Below are positions 23,922-31,400 of a stretch of DNA of 64,000 nt, piece after piece. Positions within the stretch are counted from its first letter, which is position 1; each line of letters begins with the position of its first letter. The stretch is from the NCBI GenBank assembly GCA_024402695.1, contig JAKSTG010000004.1, positions 62,001 to 126,000 on the forward strand. The letters run 5' to 3'. Both the position numbers and the translations under genes were made by a program. A model generated the notes under the pieces. The model did no database searches and was not told where the DNA came from. It saw only the letters and a program-made list of their open reading frames with translations. The DNA comes from Treponema sp. Lineage in GTDB: Bacteria; Spirochaetota; Spirochaetia; Treponematales; Treponemataceae.

Positions 23922-26141
23922 ATGAAACGTAAAATTTTTGATTTATTGATTGCAGGAGTTTTATTTGTTGTTTTTGCAGGTTGTTCTTTGACCAGTAAAC
24001 CGGTAAAAGTTTCAGCACCGGATCCTGTAACTGATCTGGAAGCAGTTTCAGAAGAAGGAAAAATCGTCCTTACATGGACTGACCCGGCCAGTAAAAATCT
24101 TTTCGGAATTAAGATTTATAACGGAGAGGAAGTTAAGGCCAGAACAGTTAGCCTTGGAGACGGAATCCTTGTAGGTGCCGGGATTGGGCGTTATGAAATC
24201 ACAAATCTCACTGACGGTGCAACTTACACTTTTGCCGTTACTGCTGTAAATACTGATCTGATGGAAAGTACCGCAGTCATTTCCAATGAGGTTTCTTTCA
24301 AGCTGAAAGTAAATGTAATGGAAAAAATTGTAAACAGATTCATTTGTTCCGGATGTGGAAAAGATTATGATTCGATTGGTCTGGCTATAAATTGCTGCGA
24401 ACCTAAAGAAATCACAAACACTGTAACAAAATATGTTTGTCCTGTTGATCAGAAAGATCATGATTCTCTTGAAGAAGCAGCGGAATGTTGTGGTGTTCAG
24501 TATATTGAAAAGACGGTTGAAATCGAAAAAGAAGTAGAAAAGGAAAAAATTGTAGAGGTTGAAAAAACTGTCTACAAATTTGTTTGTCCTGTATGCGAAG
24601 AAGAATTCGATTCTCTTGAAGAAGCAGCAGAATGCTGTGGCGTTCAGACTGAATATGTTGATGTAGAAGTTGAAAAGATTGTAAATGTTTACATCTGTGT
24701 TGCTTGTGGTAAAGAATACGAAACTTCCGAAGAAGCAGCAGACTGCTGTGAACCTGAAGTAATCACAGATACAGTAACAGTAACTAAATATATTTGCCCA
24801 AGATGTGAAACAGAATACGACACTGTAGAAGAAGCAGTTGAATGCTGCGGTCCTGTAAATAAATTTATCTGCCCAAGATGTGAAACTGAATATGACACTG
24901 CTGAAGAAGCCAGTGCATGTTGTGGCCCTGAATGTAAATTCATCTGTCCAATTGACGGAAAAGAATTTGATTCCCTTGAAGAGGTAATGAATTGCTGCAG
25001 CGATAAAATCCATGAAGTTTCTTCTGTAAAAGAAGGTTCTTACACTGTTTACCATTTGCTGCAGAAGCTTTCAGGCGGAATTTCGATTTTCGAGTATTCT
25101 ATGGAATCATCTGAATCAGAAGTAACAGTATCTGATGGAGCAGATCTTGAAAATTTTGCAAAGTCTTTTGAAGGTTTTGATGCAGCTTCCCTTGTGCAGC
25201 ACGGTGACAATTTATATGTTTTCTATAACCGTAAATTAATCACTTACACTTATGATGCAGGGGTTGGTAGTTTTGAAAACGGAGAATCAACATGTGCAAT
25301 TAGCGGACTGTACGGAGCCCGTGTTGAAATACCTTCAAAACCATCAGGAGAAAATCAGTTTATCAGATGGCTTGATGATGAAAAGAATTTGGTCCCTTCA
25401 ACTTATGGTGTTACAGATATTACTTTCAATGCTGCATGGAGTACGTTTGCAGAAGTAAAATCTGAAACTTACCATTTTTATATTTCTTCAATAGAAACAA
25501 CCAATACCTGGTGGACTGATGTTTATAATTGGGCCATAAATGAAGAGAAAGGATATACCTTTGTTAGAACTTCTACTTCTGAAAGCAATCTGCCTGTTGT
25601 AAACGTAAGCTGGAAGGATATCATTGTGTGGTGTAATGCTGCAAGTGAAAAAGCCGGTTTGATTCCATGTTATGAATATAAAGGTGAAGTTCTGAAAACT
25701 TACACTAATTCAGAACGTGTAACAATCAATCCTTATGCAAACGGTTACAGACTTCCAAATATCGAAGAATGGCAGCTGGCTGCAAAAGGCGGAGAAGACT
25801 ATCTCTTTAGTGGAAGCAATAATCCTGATGACGTATCCTGGTATGGAGACGGAACTACTGATCAGAAAGAAGGAAACAGTAGAGGTGCTCAACATGAAGT
25901 AATGTTGTTGGCTCCAAACGGTTATGGCTTGTACGATATGAGTGGTAACGCCTGGGAATGGATTTGGGACCTTGATCCGGAATCTTCTTATGGAGCAACT
26001 TCAAGAAAAATGTGTGGTGGTAGTGCCTGGGGAAAATATACTGACAGTTATATTACAAGCTACCAGTCAAGAGAACCTACAAAAACAAATGGTAGCAGTT
26101 TCAGCTTCCGTCTTGTACGCAATATTCCAGTCGAAGAATAA
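23922..26141 (+). CDS. Lipoprotein with FnIII, seven Cys-ribbon repeats and FGE-like domain
   Basis: A 739-residue surface or periplasmic lipoprotein; the lipobox FAGC puts the lipidated Cys at 21. Residues 30-125 are a fibronectin type III domain. From about 135 to 365 seven 22-24-residue units follow the pattern F/Y-I-C-P-x-C-x4-D-S-x-E-E-A-x2-C-C-G; units 2 and 7 have CPVD and CPID in place of CxxC. Between some units run charged Glu/Lys/Val spacers (IEKEVEKEKIVEVEK). Then comes a Listeria-Bacteroides-like repeat and a C-terminal formylglycine-enzyme/SUMF1-type C-lectin fold (VVNVSWKDIIVWCNAAS, GYRLPNIEEWQLAAKGG, GLYDMSGNAWEWIWD, FSFRLVRN). ATG 23922 is set by AAAGGAGG and the signal peptide. 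Ligand unknown. Confidence 0.8.
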   Translation: MKRKIFDLLIAGVLFVVFAGCSLTSKPVKVSAPDPVTDLEAVSEEGKIVLTWTDPASKNLFGIKIYNGEEVKARTVSLGDGILVGAGIGRYEITNLTDGATYTFAVTAVNTDLMESTAVISNEVSFKLKVNVMEKIVNRFICSGCGKDYDSIGLAINCCEPKEITNTVTKYVCPVDQKDHDSLEEAAECCGVQYIEKTVEIEKEVEKEKIVEVEKTVYKFVCPVCEEEFDSLEEAAECCGVQTEYVDVEVEKIVNVYICVACGKEYETSEEAADCCEPEVITDTVTVTKYICPRCETEYDTVEEAVECCGPVNKFICPRCETEYDTAEEASACCGPECKFICPIDGKEFDSLEEVMNCCSDKIHEVSSVKEGSYTVYHLLQKLSGGISIFEYSMESSESEVTVSDGADLENFAKSFEGFDAASLVQHGDNLYVFYNRKLITYTYDAGVGSFENGESTCAISGLYGARVEIPSKPSGENQFIRWLDDEKNLVPSTYGVTDITFNAAWSTFAEVKSETYHFYISSIETTNTWWTDVYNWAINEEKGYTFVRTSTSESNLPVVNVSWKDIIVWCNAASEKAGLIPCYEYKGEVLKTYTNSERVTINPYANGYRLPNIEEWQLAAKGGEDYLFSGSNNPDDVSWYGDGTTDQKEGNSRGAQHEVMLLAPNGYGLYDMSGNAWEWIWDLDPESSYGATSRKMCGGSAWGKYTDSYITSYQSREPTKTNGSSFSFRLVRNIPVEE

Positions 26142-26147
26142 ACTTCC

Positions 26148-26190
26148 AAGAGTTAAGAGTTTCCACTTCTTCGGGAAACTCTTAACTCTT
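26148..26190 (+). terminator. Long inverted repeat after the lipoprotein gene
   Basis: AGAGTTAAGAGTTTCC (26149-26164) pairs perfectly over 16 bp with GGAAACTCTTAACTCT (26174-26189), loop of 9. It starts 7 bases after the stop. No U-tract follows; the right arm runs into the heptamer repeats. It could stop transcription or form a cruciform. Confidence 0.55.
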
Positions 26191-26229
26191 AACTCTTAAC
26201 TCTTAACTCTTAACTCTTAACTCTTAACT
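26181..26229. repeat. Seven perfect tandem copies of CTTAACT
   Basis: The 7-bp unit CTTAACT is repeated seven times without error from 26181 to 26229. Copy 5 supplies the TTAACT that sits 17 bp upstream of the rlmJ -10 box. Related CTTAACTC runs recur at about 38826-38847 and 38917-38933. Confidence 0.95.
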
Positions 26230-26238
26230 CTATATAAT
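26210..26238 (+). promoter_or_regulatory. Promoter of rlmJ built from the heptamer repeat
   Basis: TTAACT (26210-26215), 17 bp, TATAAT (26233-26238). Six bases (CAAAAC) separate the -10 from the ATG at 26245, so the mRNA should be leaderless. Confidence 0.6.
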
Positions 26239-26244
26239 CAAAAC

Positions 26245-27120
26245 ATGCTCAGTTATCTTCACGCCTATCATGCAGGAAATCACGCTGATATCCTTAAACA
26301 TATCGTTCTCTCGGAAGTTATCCGCTACATGGAAAAAAAAGAAAAGCCTTTTACTTTTTTCGATACCCATTCAGGAAGCGGTCTTTACAAGGTAAAAGAT
26401 GAGCGCGCACAGAAAACCGGCGAAATCAATTCAGGCATTCTTAAGCTTTCTGCTACTGAAAAAACAGAACTGGAAGAACTGCCTGCCGTGAAAGACTATA
26501 TTTCCTATGTAAAAAACTATCTGGAAAAAGGGGAGTATCCAGGGTCTCCTTATTTTGAAGCTGATCTTTTAAGAAAAGAAGATTATCTTGTTCTTTCGGA
26601 ACTGCATCCAGCTGAAGCCGAAAATCTGAAATCAAATATGAACCGGAAATCCAGAGAAAAAAACGACTGCTGCCATATTGGAGTTCACAAACGTAACGGC
26701 TTTGAAATGCTTGAAAGCCTTACACCTCCTTCTACAAAACGAGGCGCGGTTCTTATTGATCCTTCTTACGAAGAAGTTAGCGATTACAGCGACGTGGCAG
26801 ACGGAGTTCTTAAAGCTTTCAGAAAATGGAATGGCGGAGTTTTCATGGTATGGTATCCGCTTTTAAGTTACCGTATGCCTGTTATTGAAAATATGCTCGA
26901 ACGGATTACAGAAGGTGTTCATCTTGTTTCGCCTAACACAGATGTAAATGATTTCCGTCTTTGCGTTCTTGATGAAGAAAGTCATGAGGAAACAAGTCTT
27001 TTTGAAACCTCATCTCCACGACTTTATGGAAGTGGAATGCTTGTTGTAAATACGCCGTGGACTTTACCAGATACAATGAAAAAAGTCCTTCCGGTTCTGG
27101 AAGGACTTTTGAAGCAGTAA
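26245..27120 (+). CDS. rlmJ: 23S rRNA (adenine-2030-N6) methyltransferase
   Basis: RlmJ methylates A2030 of 23S rRNA using SAM. The 291-residue protein follows the family closely: MLSYLHAYHAGNHADILKH at the start, FTFFDTHSGSGLY as the SAM motif (residues 37-49), and LIDPSYEE (about 170-177) at the catalytic motif, where most members have DPPY. The ATG is fixed by the family N-terminus. There is no Shine-Dalgarno, and a TATAAT ends 6 bases before it, so translation probably starts on a leaderless mRNA. It is convergent with the ParB-like gene, with a 6-bp gap. Confidence 0.93.
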   Translation: MLSYLHAYHAGNHADILKHIVLSEVIRYMEKKEKPFTFFDTHSGSGLYKVKDERAQKTGEINSGILKLSATEKTELEELPAVKDYISYVKNYLEKGEYPGSPYFEADLLRKEDYLVLSELHPAEAENLKSNMNRKSREKNDCCHIGVHKRNGFEMLESLTPPSTKRGAVLIDPSYEEVSDYSDVADGVLKAFRKWNGGVFMVWYPLLSYRMPVIENMLERITEGVHLVSPNTDVNDFRLCVLDEESHEETSLFETSSPRLYGSGMLVVNTPWTLPDTMKKVLPVLEGLLKQ

Positions 27121-27126
27121 CTGCTG

Positions 27127-27549
27127 TTATTTCTGCTGTGGAAGATTGTTTCTTCTTTCACTGAAATGATCTCTGATTTTTTCAAACAAGTGCTTGAAGA
27201 AGAGCCAGATCTTATAAAAGAAATTAGGATGCTTCAGGCGTTCAAGTCTTTTGTAGCCTTCAAGAAGTTCTTCATCTGTGAATTCCTTTCTCTGGTTGTT
27301 TTCTTCCAGTTCCATTTCAAGTTCTTCAATGTCTGAAAGATTGTCTACAATGTTGGCATTGATATTTGTCCAGCCAAGCTGGATTGCAGCCTGAAGGCGT
27401 CTTTCACCGGCAATCAGTTCATATCTTTTGTTCACAGTGATTGGATTCATAAGACCATAAAGCTTAAGGCTTTCTTTAAGGTCATTAAGATTTCCAAGAT
27501 CTTTGCGAACACGTTTTTTGATTTTAATTTGTGAAATTGGTATAAGCAT
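27127..27549 (-). CDS. Short ParB/Srx-fold protein with amphipathic tail
   Basis: A 140-residue protein with only the ParB N-terminal domain. It has ISQIKIKKRVRKDLGNL as box I and LIAGERRLQAAIQLGW (about residues 45-60) as box II, the CTP-binding motif in ParB proteins. The helix-turn-helix and dimer domains of chromosome-partition ParB are missing. The C-terminus (about 107-128) is aromatic and basic (FFYKIWLFFKHLFEKI), resembling a membrane-binding amphipathic helix. It lies 20 bp after PBP1A on the same strand, so the two are probably one transcript. Function unknown; a membrane-linked nucleotide switch for cell-wall synthesis is one possibility. Confidence 0.75.
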   Translation of the reverse strand: MLIPISQIKIKKRVRKDLGNLNDLKESLKLYGLMNPITVNKRYELIAGERRLQAAIQLGWTNINANIVDNLSDIEELEMELEENNQRKEFTDEELLEGYKRLERLKHPNFFYKIWLFFKHLFEKIRDHFSERRNNLPQQK

Positions 27550-27569
27550 CTATTGTGCCGGTCTCCTAT

Positions 27570-30176
27570 CTATTCCATAAGGAAGTTGTAATCAAGATCT
27601 TCAATTTTGTTTACAACCTGTTTTGAAGGTTTATCCTCTTCAGAATTTTCTTCGTAGTATTCGTCTTCGTTATTACTATAATCAACAAACACGTAATTGT
27701 CATCCAAAAAATCAAGACTGAAGGTAAGCGGTGTTGTGTCAAACTCTGTTGTGAAGTGCTGACCTGAGCGGTACATTTCCTTGCGCAGGCGGTATTCACC
27801 AAGAGCGGAACCTGTCTTGTTTGAGTGGAGAGGACAAACCTGTGTAGGTTGAGTTCCTTCAAGGAACCACTGTGTGGTTTTGTGGTTGCCACAGTCTTCT
27901 GTAAGAATCTGTCCTGACTCTGAACAAACGGTACATTCAATAACGCCTTCCAGAGGTTTAGGGAAGTCTTTTACAAGCATATCTTTATGGATTGTGCTCA
28001 TGTAGTCACCCCAAGCCATACCGGCGAGGGTAGCACCTGTAATGTTAAGACCAAGAGACTGTCCCGGTTTGTCAAATCCGAACCAGAAAGCAGCTGTGTA
28101 GTATGGTGTGTAACCACAACTCCATGCATCGGCCCAGTTCTGGGTTGTACCCGTTTTTCCTGCAGCAGGCATAACGTAAGTCTGTCCTGCATCATTCTTG
28201 TACCAGAACTTTTCTTTCTGGCGCCACAGGGTACCGCGCTGAACAGTCTGTTCAAGAAGTTTTGTCATTACGAAAGAAGTCTGTGGTGAAATAACCTGGA
28301 TACGTTCTCCCTTAGAAGACTGTTTCTTTCTAAGATCCAGTTCAGGGTTCAGGATTACGTTTCCGTTCTTGTCTTCAACTGTACGGATTGCCATTGGAGT
28401 TACGTCTTTACCACCGTTGGCAAAGATAGAGTAGGCGCGAACCATTTCAATAGGGCGTACAGAACAAACACCAAGACCGATTGGATAGCCCGGAACAAAT
28501 CCGCGGGTTGGAAGTTCATCTTCGGAAATACCGAGGAGAGAGACTGCACGGTTGATTGCGGCTTCAAATCCGATGCCGTCCAGAACTTTCAATGAAGGAA
28601 CGTTCATAGAGGTACAGAGAGCATACCAGAGCTGAACGTTTCCTTCCCATACACCAAGGAAGTTCTGAGGAATATATGGTTTTCCATCTGCTGTATGGAA
28701 TACAACAGGGGAGTCTGAGATTTCTGTAGCAGGGGTAAACTTGCGTGAATCAATGGCTGCTGAATAATACAAAGGTTTGAAAGTAGAACCTGGCTGGAGT
28801 TTAGCCTGAACTGCACGGATGAACTGGTTTTCGGAATCGTATTTGCTTCCTCCAACAATTGCATCGATGTAACCTGTATCACTTTCAAGGGCAATCATTG
28901 TGCCTTCGATAGTGGTCTTTGCGCTGTCTGATTTTGAAACTGCGTTGGCTTTGTTTACGATGTTCATCTTAAGACTTTCTGAACCGGTAAGAAGAGCCAT
29001 GATATCAAGAACAGGGTTTACTTCGTTCATGAAAGTAGAGTGAGCAACAATTTCTGCGCGTTGTTCTGAAACTTTAAGTTCAGGAATGTCAAAAAGGAGA
29101 GACATAAGTTCTGTAAGAGGAACGTAAGTGTCTACAGCCACTCCCGATTTTCTTGAGTGTTCAGCCTGGTAACGGGTGTTTGCAGTAGAAATCCATTTTG
29201 ACATTGTCTTGTCTGCAACAGCCTGGTGTTCCAGGTTCAGGGTTGTGTTTACAGTAAAGCCCGAAGTGAAAATATCATCTGAACCATAAATCATGTTACC
29301 CAGTTCGCGGCGAACATATTCACTGAACCATGGAGCCTTGTCATCGCGCATCATGTATGCTGATGAACTTGTACGGGTGTAGTCAAAGTTTGCCCAGTAG
29401 TTTTCGAAAGATTCGTCGGCTTCTTCCTGGGTAATATAGTTTGCGCTTACCATTGATGCCAGAATGTATTTCTGGCGGTCCATGGCACGGTTAGGATGAT
29501 CAAATGGATTGTAGAAAGCCGGGTTTGAAAGCTGAACTACAAGAAGGGCACATTCTGCCGGAGTGATCTGTGTGGCATCGTGTCCGAAGTAATATTTTGA
29601 AGCAGCGTTAACCCCGTAGGTTCCGCCACCGAAATAAATCTTGTTCAGGTAAAGTTCAAGGATTTCATTTTTTGAGTAACGGCGTTCCATCTGGATGGCC
29701 CACCAGAGTTCCTTGAGCTTACGCATATATGACATTTCTGTACGGTCACAGTACATGGTTCCTGCGATCTGCTGTGTAAGTGTAGAACCACCACCAAGTG
29801 AAAGGTGAAGAACCTGTCCGATTACGGCACGGAAAAGAGCTTTGAGAGAGTATCCCTTGTGGGCAAAGAAGATGCGGTCTTCACGGGTAATAAGGGCATC
29901 AATCAGATGCTGTGGAAGATCCTGGTAGCTGATAAGTTCACGTTTTTCGTCAGATGAGAATTCTGTGATGAGTTCTCCGTTGATATCAAGAAGCCGGGTA
30001 GGAAGGGCTGTATCAAATTCCGTAAAGTATTCTGTATTTTTTAAGTTTCTTGTCTGGGCAATTCCCATACCCAAGCCTGCACCGGTAAGAATGGTTCCCA
30101 TGAAAATACAAAAGAGGAAAAGAACCACAAATACGGTTTTCAGGATTTTTTTATTTAATGCTTTTTTATCAGACAT
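27570..30176 (-). CDS. mrcA: Penicillin-binding protein 1A (bifunctional)
   Basis: A class A PBP that polymerises and crosslinks peptidoglycan at the outer face of the inner membrane. The 868-residue protein has one N-terminal membrane helix (about 13-38). The glycosyltransferase domain has REDRIFFAHKGYS (catalytic Glu99) and GGGSTLTQQIAGTMYC. The transpeptidase domain has SxxK in QPGSTFKPLYY, SMN in CTSMNVPS and KTGTT in AAGKTGTTQNW. The C-terminal tail is acidic (NNEDEYYEENSEEDKPS). TTGGGAT precedes the ATG. It lies just downstream of the sigma-28 small-RNA candidate, whose terminator should isolate it; a TATAAT sits at 30211-30206. Confidence 0.96.
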   Translation of the reverse strand: MSDKKALNKKILKTVFVVLFLFCIFMGTILTGAGLGMGIAQTRNLKNTEYFTEFDTALPTRLLDINGELITEFSSDEKRELISYQDLPQHLIDALITREDRIFFAHKGYSLKALFRAVIGQVLHLSLGGGSTLTQQIAGTMYCDRTEMSYMRKLKELWWAIQMERRYSKNEILELYLNKIYFGGGTYGVNAASKYYFGHDATQITPAECALLVVQLSNPAFYNPFDHPNRAMDRQKYILASMVSANYITQEEADESFENYWANFDYTRTSSSAYMMRDDKAPWFSEYVRRELGNMIYGSDDIFTSGFTVNTTLNLEHQAVADKTMSKWISTANTRYQAEHSRKSGVAVDTYVPLTELMSLLFDIPELKVSEQRAEIVAHSTFMNEVNPVLDIMALLTGSESLKMNIVNKANAVSKSDSAKTTIEGTMIALESDTGYIDAIVGGSKYDSENQFIRAVQAKLQPGSTFKPLYYSAAIDSRKFTPATEISDSPVVFHTADGKPYIPQNFLGVWEGNVQLWYALCTSMNVPSLKVLDGIGFEAAINRAVSLLGISEDELPTRGFVPGYPIGLGVCSVRPIEMVRAYSIFANGGKDVTPMAIRTVEDKNGNVILNPELDLRKKQSSKGERIQVISPQTSFVMTKLLEQTVQRGTLWRQKEKFWYKNDAGQTYVMPAAGKTGTTQNWADAWSCGYTPYYTAAFWFGFDKPGQSLGLNITGATLAGMAWGDYMSTIHKDMLVKDFPKPLEGVIECTVCSESGQILTEDCGNHKTTQWFLEGTQPTQVCPLHSNKTGSALGEYRLRKEMYRSGQHFTTEFDTTPLTFSLDFLDDNYVFVDYSNNEDEYYEENSEEDKPSKQVVNKIEDLDYNFLME

Positions 30177-30205
30177 ATTTATCCCAAATATAACAATTTA
30201 CCCTA

Positions 30206-30211
30206 ATTATA
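30206..30211 (-). promoter_or_regulatory. -10 box of the PBP1A gene
   Basis: A perfect TATAAT on the minus strand 29 bases before the start codon. No clear -35; the place is taken by the T-run of the upstream terminator. Confidence 0.4.
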
Positions 30212-30223
30212 ACGAGTTTTGTT

Positions 30224-30254
30224 AAAAAAAAAAAGGCACGGCGGGTACCGTGCC
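30224..30254 (-). terminator. Terminator of the 30.3-kb small RNA
   Basis: GGCACGG (30235-30241) and CCGTGCC (30248-30254) form a perfect 7-bp GC-rich stem with a 6-nt loop. On the minus strand eleven T follow. Confidence 0.9.
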
Positions 30255-30307
30255 CATGCCCATCAGGCAGCCAAGGGCATGGGTGGGAGGGGAAAATGCC
30301 CTTGGTA
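30226..30307 (-). ncRNA. Candidate sigma-28-dependent small RNA, about 82 nt, C-rich loop
   Basis: No reading frame occupies this stretch. A sigma-28-like promoter lies upstream and a strong terminator at the end. The 5' hairpin pairs CCAAGGGCAT (30305-30296) with ATGCCCTTGG (30280-30271), a perfect 10-bp stem with a 15-nt loop reading TTTCCCCTCCCACCC, complementary to GGAGG-type ribosome sites. The right arm can instead pair with GGGCATGGG (30261-30253) through CCCATGCCC (30283-30275), and this alternative also touches the terminator stem. It lies between the PEGA-like gene (stop 30411) and PBP1A. An untranslated leader or riboswitch of PBP1A is less likely because of the terminator and the separate -10 box. 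Confidence 0.55.
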
Positions 30308-30313
30308 CTTTAA

Positions 30314-30341
30314 ATATCGTCACTGAGGGCGGAAATCTTTA
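30314..30341 (-). promoter_or_regulatory. Sigma-28-like promoter of the 30.3-kb small RNA
   Basis: On the minus strand: TAAA (30341-30338), 16 bp, GACGATAT (30321-30314), 6 of 8 matches. The stretch TTAAAGATT before it is the same as in the HD-GYP promoter, which supports the call. Confidence 0.5.
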
Positions 30342-30410
30342 ATGGTTTGCAAAAAAAAAATGAAAAAAGTGATAATTTTTTGTTTTTTTGGGTAGAAAAA
30401 TGCAACTTTT

Positions 30411-31400
30411 TTAGTTTTCAGAGATTGAGAGGTCTACATCCAGGGAAACGTCGTAGGTTTTCCCTTTAATGGCTGTCAGAGAGCGTACAACTTCATAACT
30501 GCCGATTTCGAAGCGGATTGTGTGTTCGCCTTCGGTGATTATGAACTCTTTTCCAACCTTGTCTGTGCAGTCTTCGCCGTCCAGAAGGGCTTTTACGCCT
30601 TCAGGGGCTGTAATAAGGACAGAAGGTTCAACCCCTTTCAGTTCAATGTCCAGATTAGTGGTTTTTGCCTGTTCAATGTAGAAAGTACGCACTTCATTTC
30701 TGAAGTTTTCGGAAATAATCGAAAGATTGTGGACCCCTGTATCCAGGATTATGTCTTTGTTTATATCAGTAGCAATATCATCAATGAAGACTGAATATCC
30801 GGCTGGACCCGGGGTTTCTGAAAGGGAAGTAAGGTTCAGCTTAAGTCTTCCTTTGTTCGAAAGAACTGGTTTGGCAGACACAGAAATAAGTGAATTCAGA
30901 ACTTCTTCAGGAATGCCTTTCATTACTGGCTGGAACTTCAGGAAGATATTTGTGGCCTGAGAAGACGGGATTGTGTCGATTACGGAAGAATATTTGTTTC
31001 CTTTCTGATTTGTAATGGATGTGCCCGCCTTAAGAGGCACCTGAATTACCCATGAAAGTTTTCCTGGCAGCGCGCTTACATAAAGCCTTGTTCCCGAATA
31101 ATCTATCTGGTTAGGAGTAGGTTCAGGTGAGATTCTGTCATAAATGGTTCCTGCAACGCAGTTAGGCCATGAGGCTATGGCTTCCGGAATGACCAGCTTG
31201 ATTTCTATGCCTTCCAGGAAGGTTCTGTCGCTTGGAAGGAAAATTGCAGCAGCATCATAAATATTGCAGTCACCGGCGTTTACTTCGGTGTTTTCGTTTT
31301 CAAGTTTGATTACATGAGTTTTTCGGACACGGAAAGATTCTGCTGTGAGAAACTGGGAGAGAAGAATCAAAATGCTGACAGCTGCTAACTTATTTTTCAC
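30411..31400 (-). CDS. Exported PEGA-like beta-domain protein
   Basis: A 329-residue protein with a signal peptide (residues 1 to about 20). The C-terminal half has three PEGA-like units with the pattern V-x-I-D-x-x...H-x-L/I-x-I-x-x-E (GYSVFIDDIATD, HNLSIISENF; VKALLDGEDCTD, HTIRFEIGSYE). Such units occur in surface-layer and spirochaete envelope proteins. The N-terminal half has no family I know. Its ATG overlaps the stop of the M23 gene (ATGA), so both are translated from one mRNA. It is likely periplasmic and works with that peptidase; function unknown. Confidence 0.7.
   Translation of the reverse strand: MKNKLAAVSILILLSQFLTAESFRVRKTHVIKLENENTEVNAGDCNIYDAAAIFLPSDRTFLEGIEIKLVIPEAIASWPNCVAGTIYDRISPEPTPNQIDYSGTRLYVSALPGKLSWVIQVPLKAGTSITNQKGNKYSSVIDTIPSSQATNIFLKFQPVMKGIPEEVLNSLISVSAKPVLSNKGRLKLNLTSLSETPGPAGYSVFIDDIATDINKDIILDTGVHNLSIISENFRNEVRTFYIEQAKTTNLDIELKGVEPSVLITAPEGVKALLDGEDCTDKVGKEFIITEGEHTIRFEIGSYEVVRSLTAIKGKTYDVSLDVDLSISEN

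Noticed and set aside
24048..25055. A long minus-strand frame of 335 codons opposite the Cys-ribbon lipoprotein
   Set aside because: It mirrors the repeated, biased codons of the real gene (lipobox, ribosome site, known domains on the plus strand). Its protein is a low-complexity Phe/Cys/Asn-rich chain without start signals.
26181..26229. CRISPR-like tandem repeats
   Set aside because: A 7-bp head-to-tail repeat without spacers is a microsatellite. No cas genes are present.
30250..30310. PBP1A leader riboswitch
   Set aside because: The structured stretch ends with its own terminator, and a separate -10 box lies after it. The alternative stems keep attenuation possible, but a small RNA is the simpler reading.
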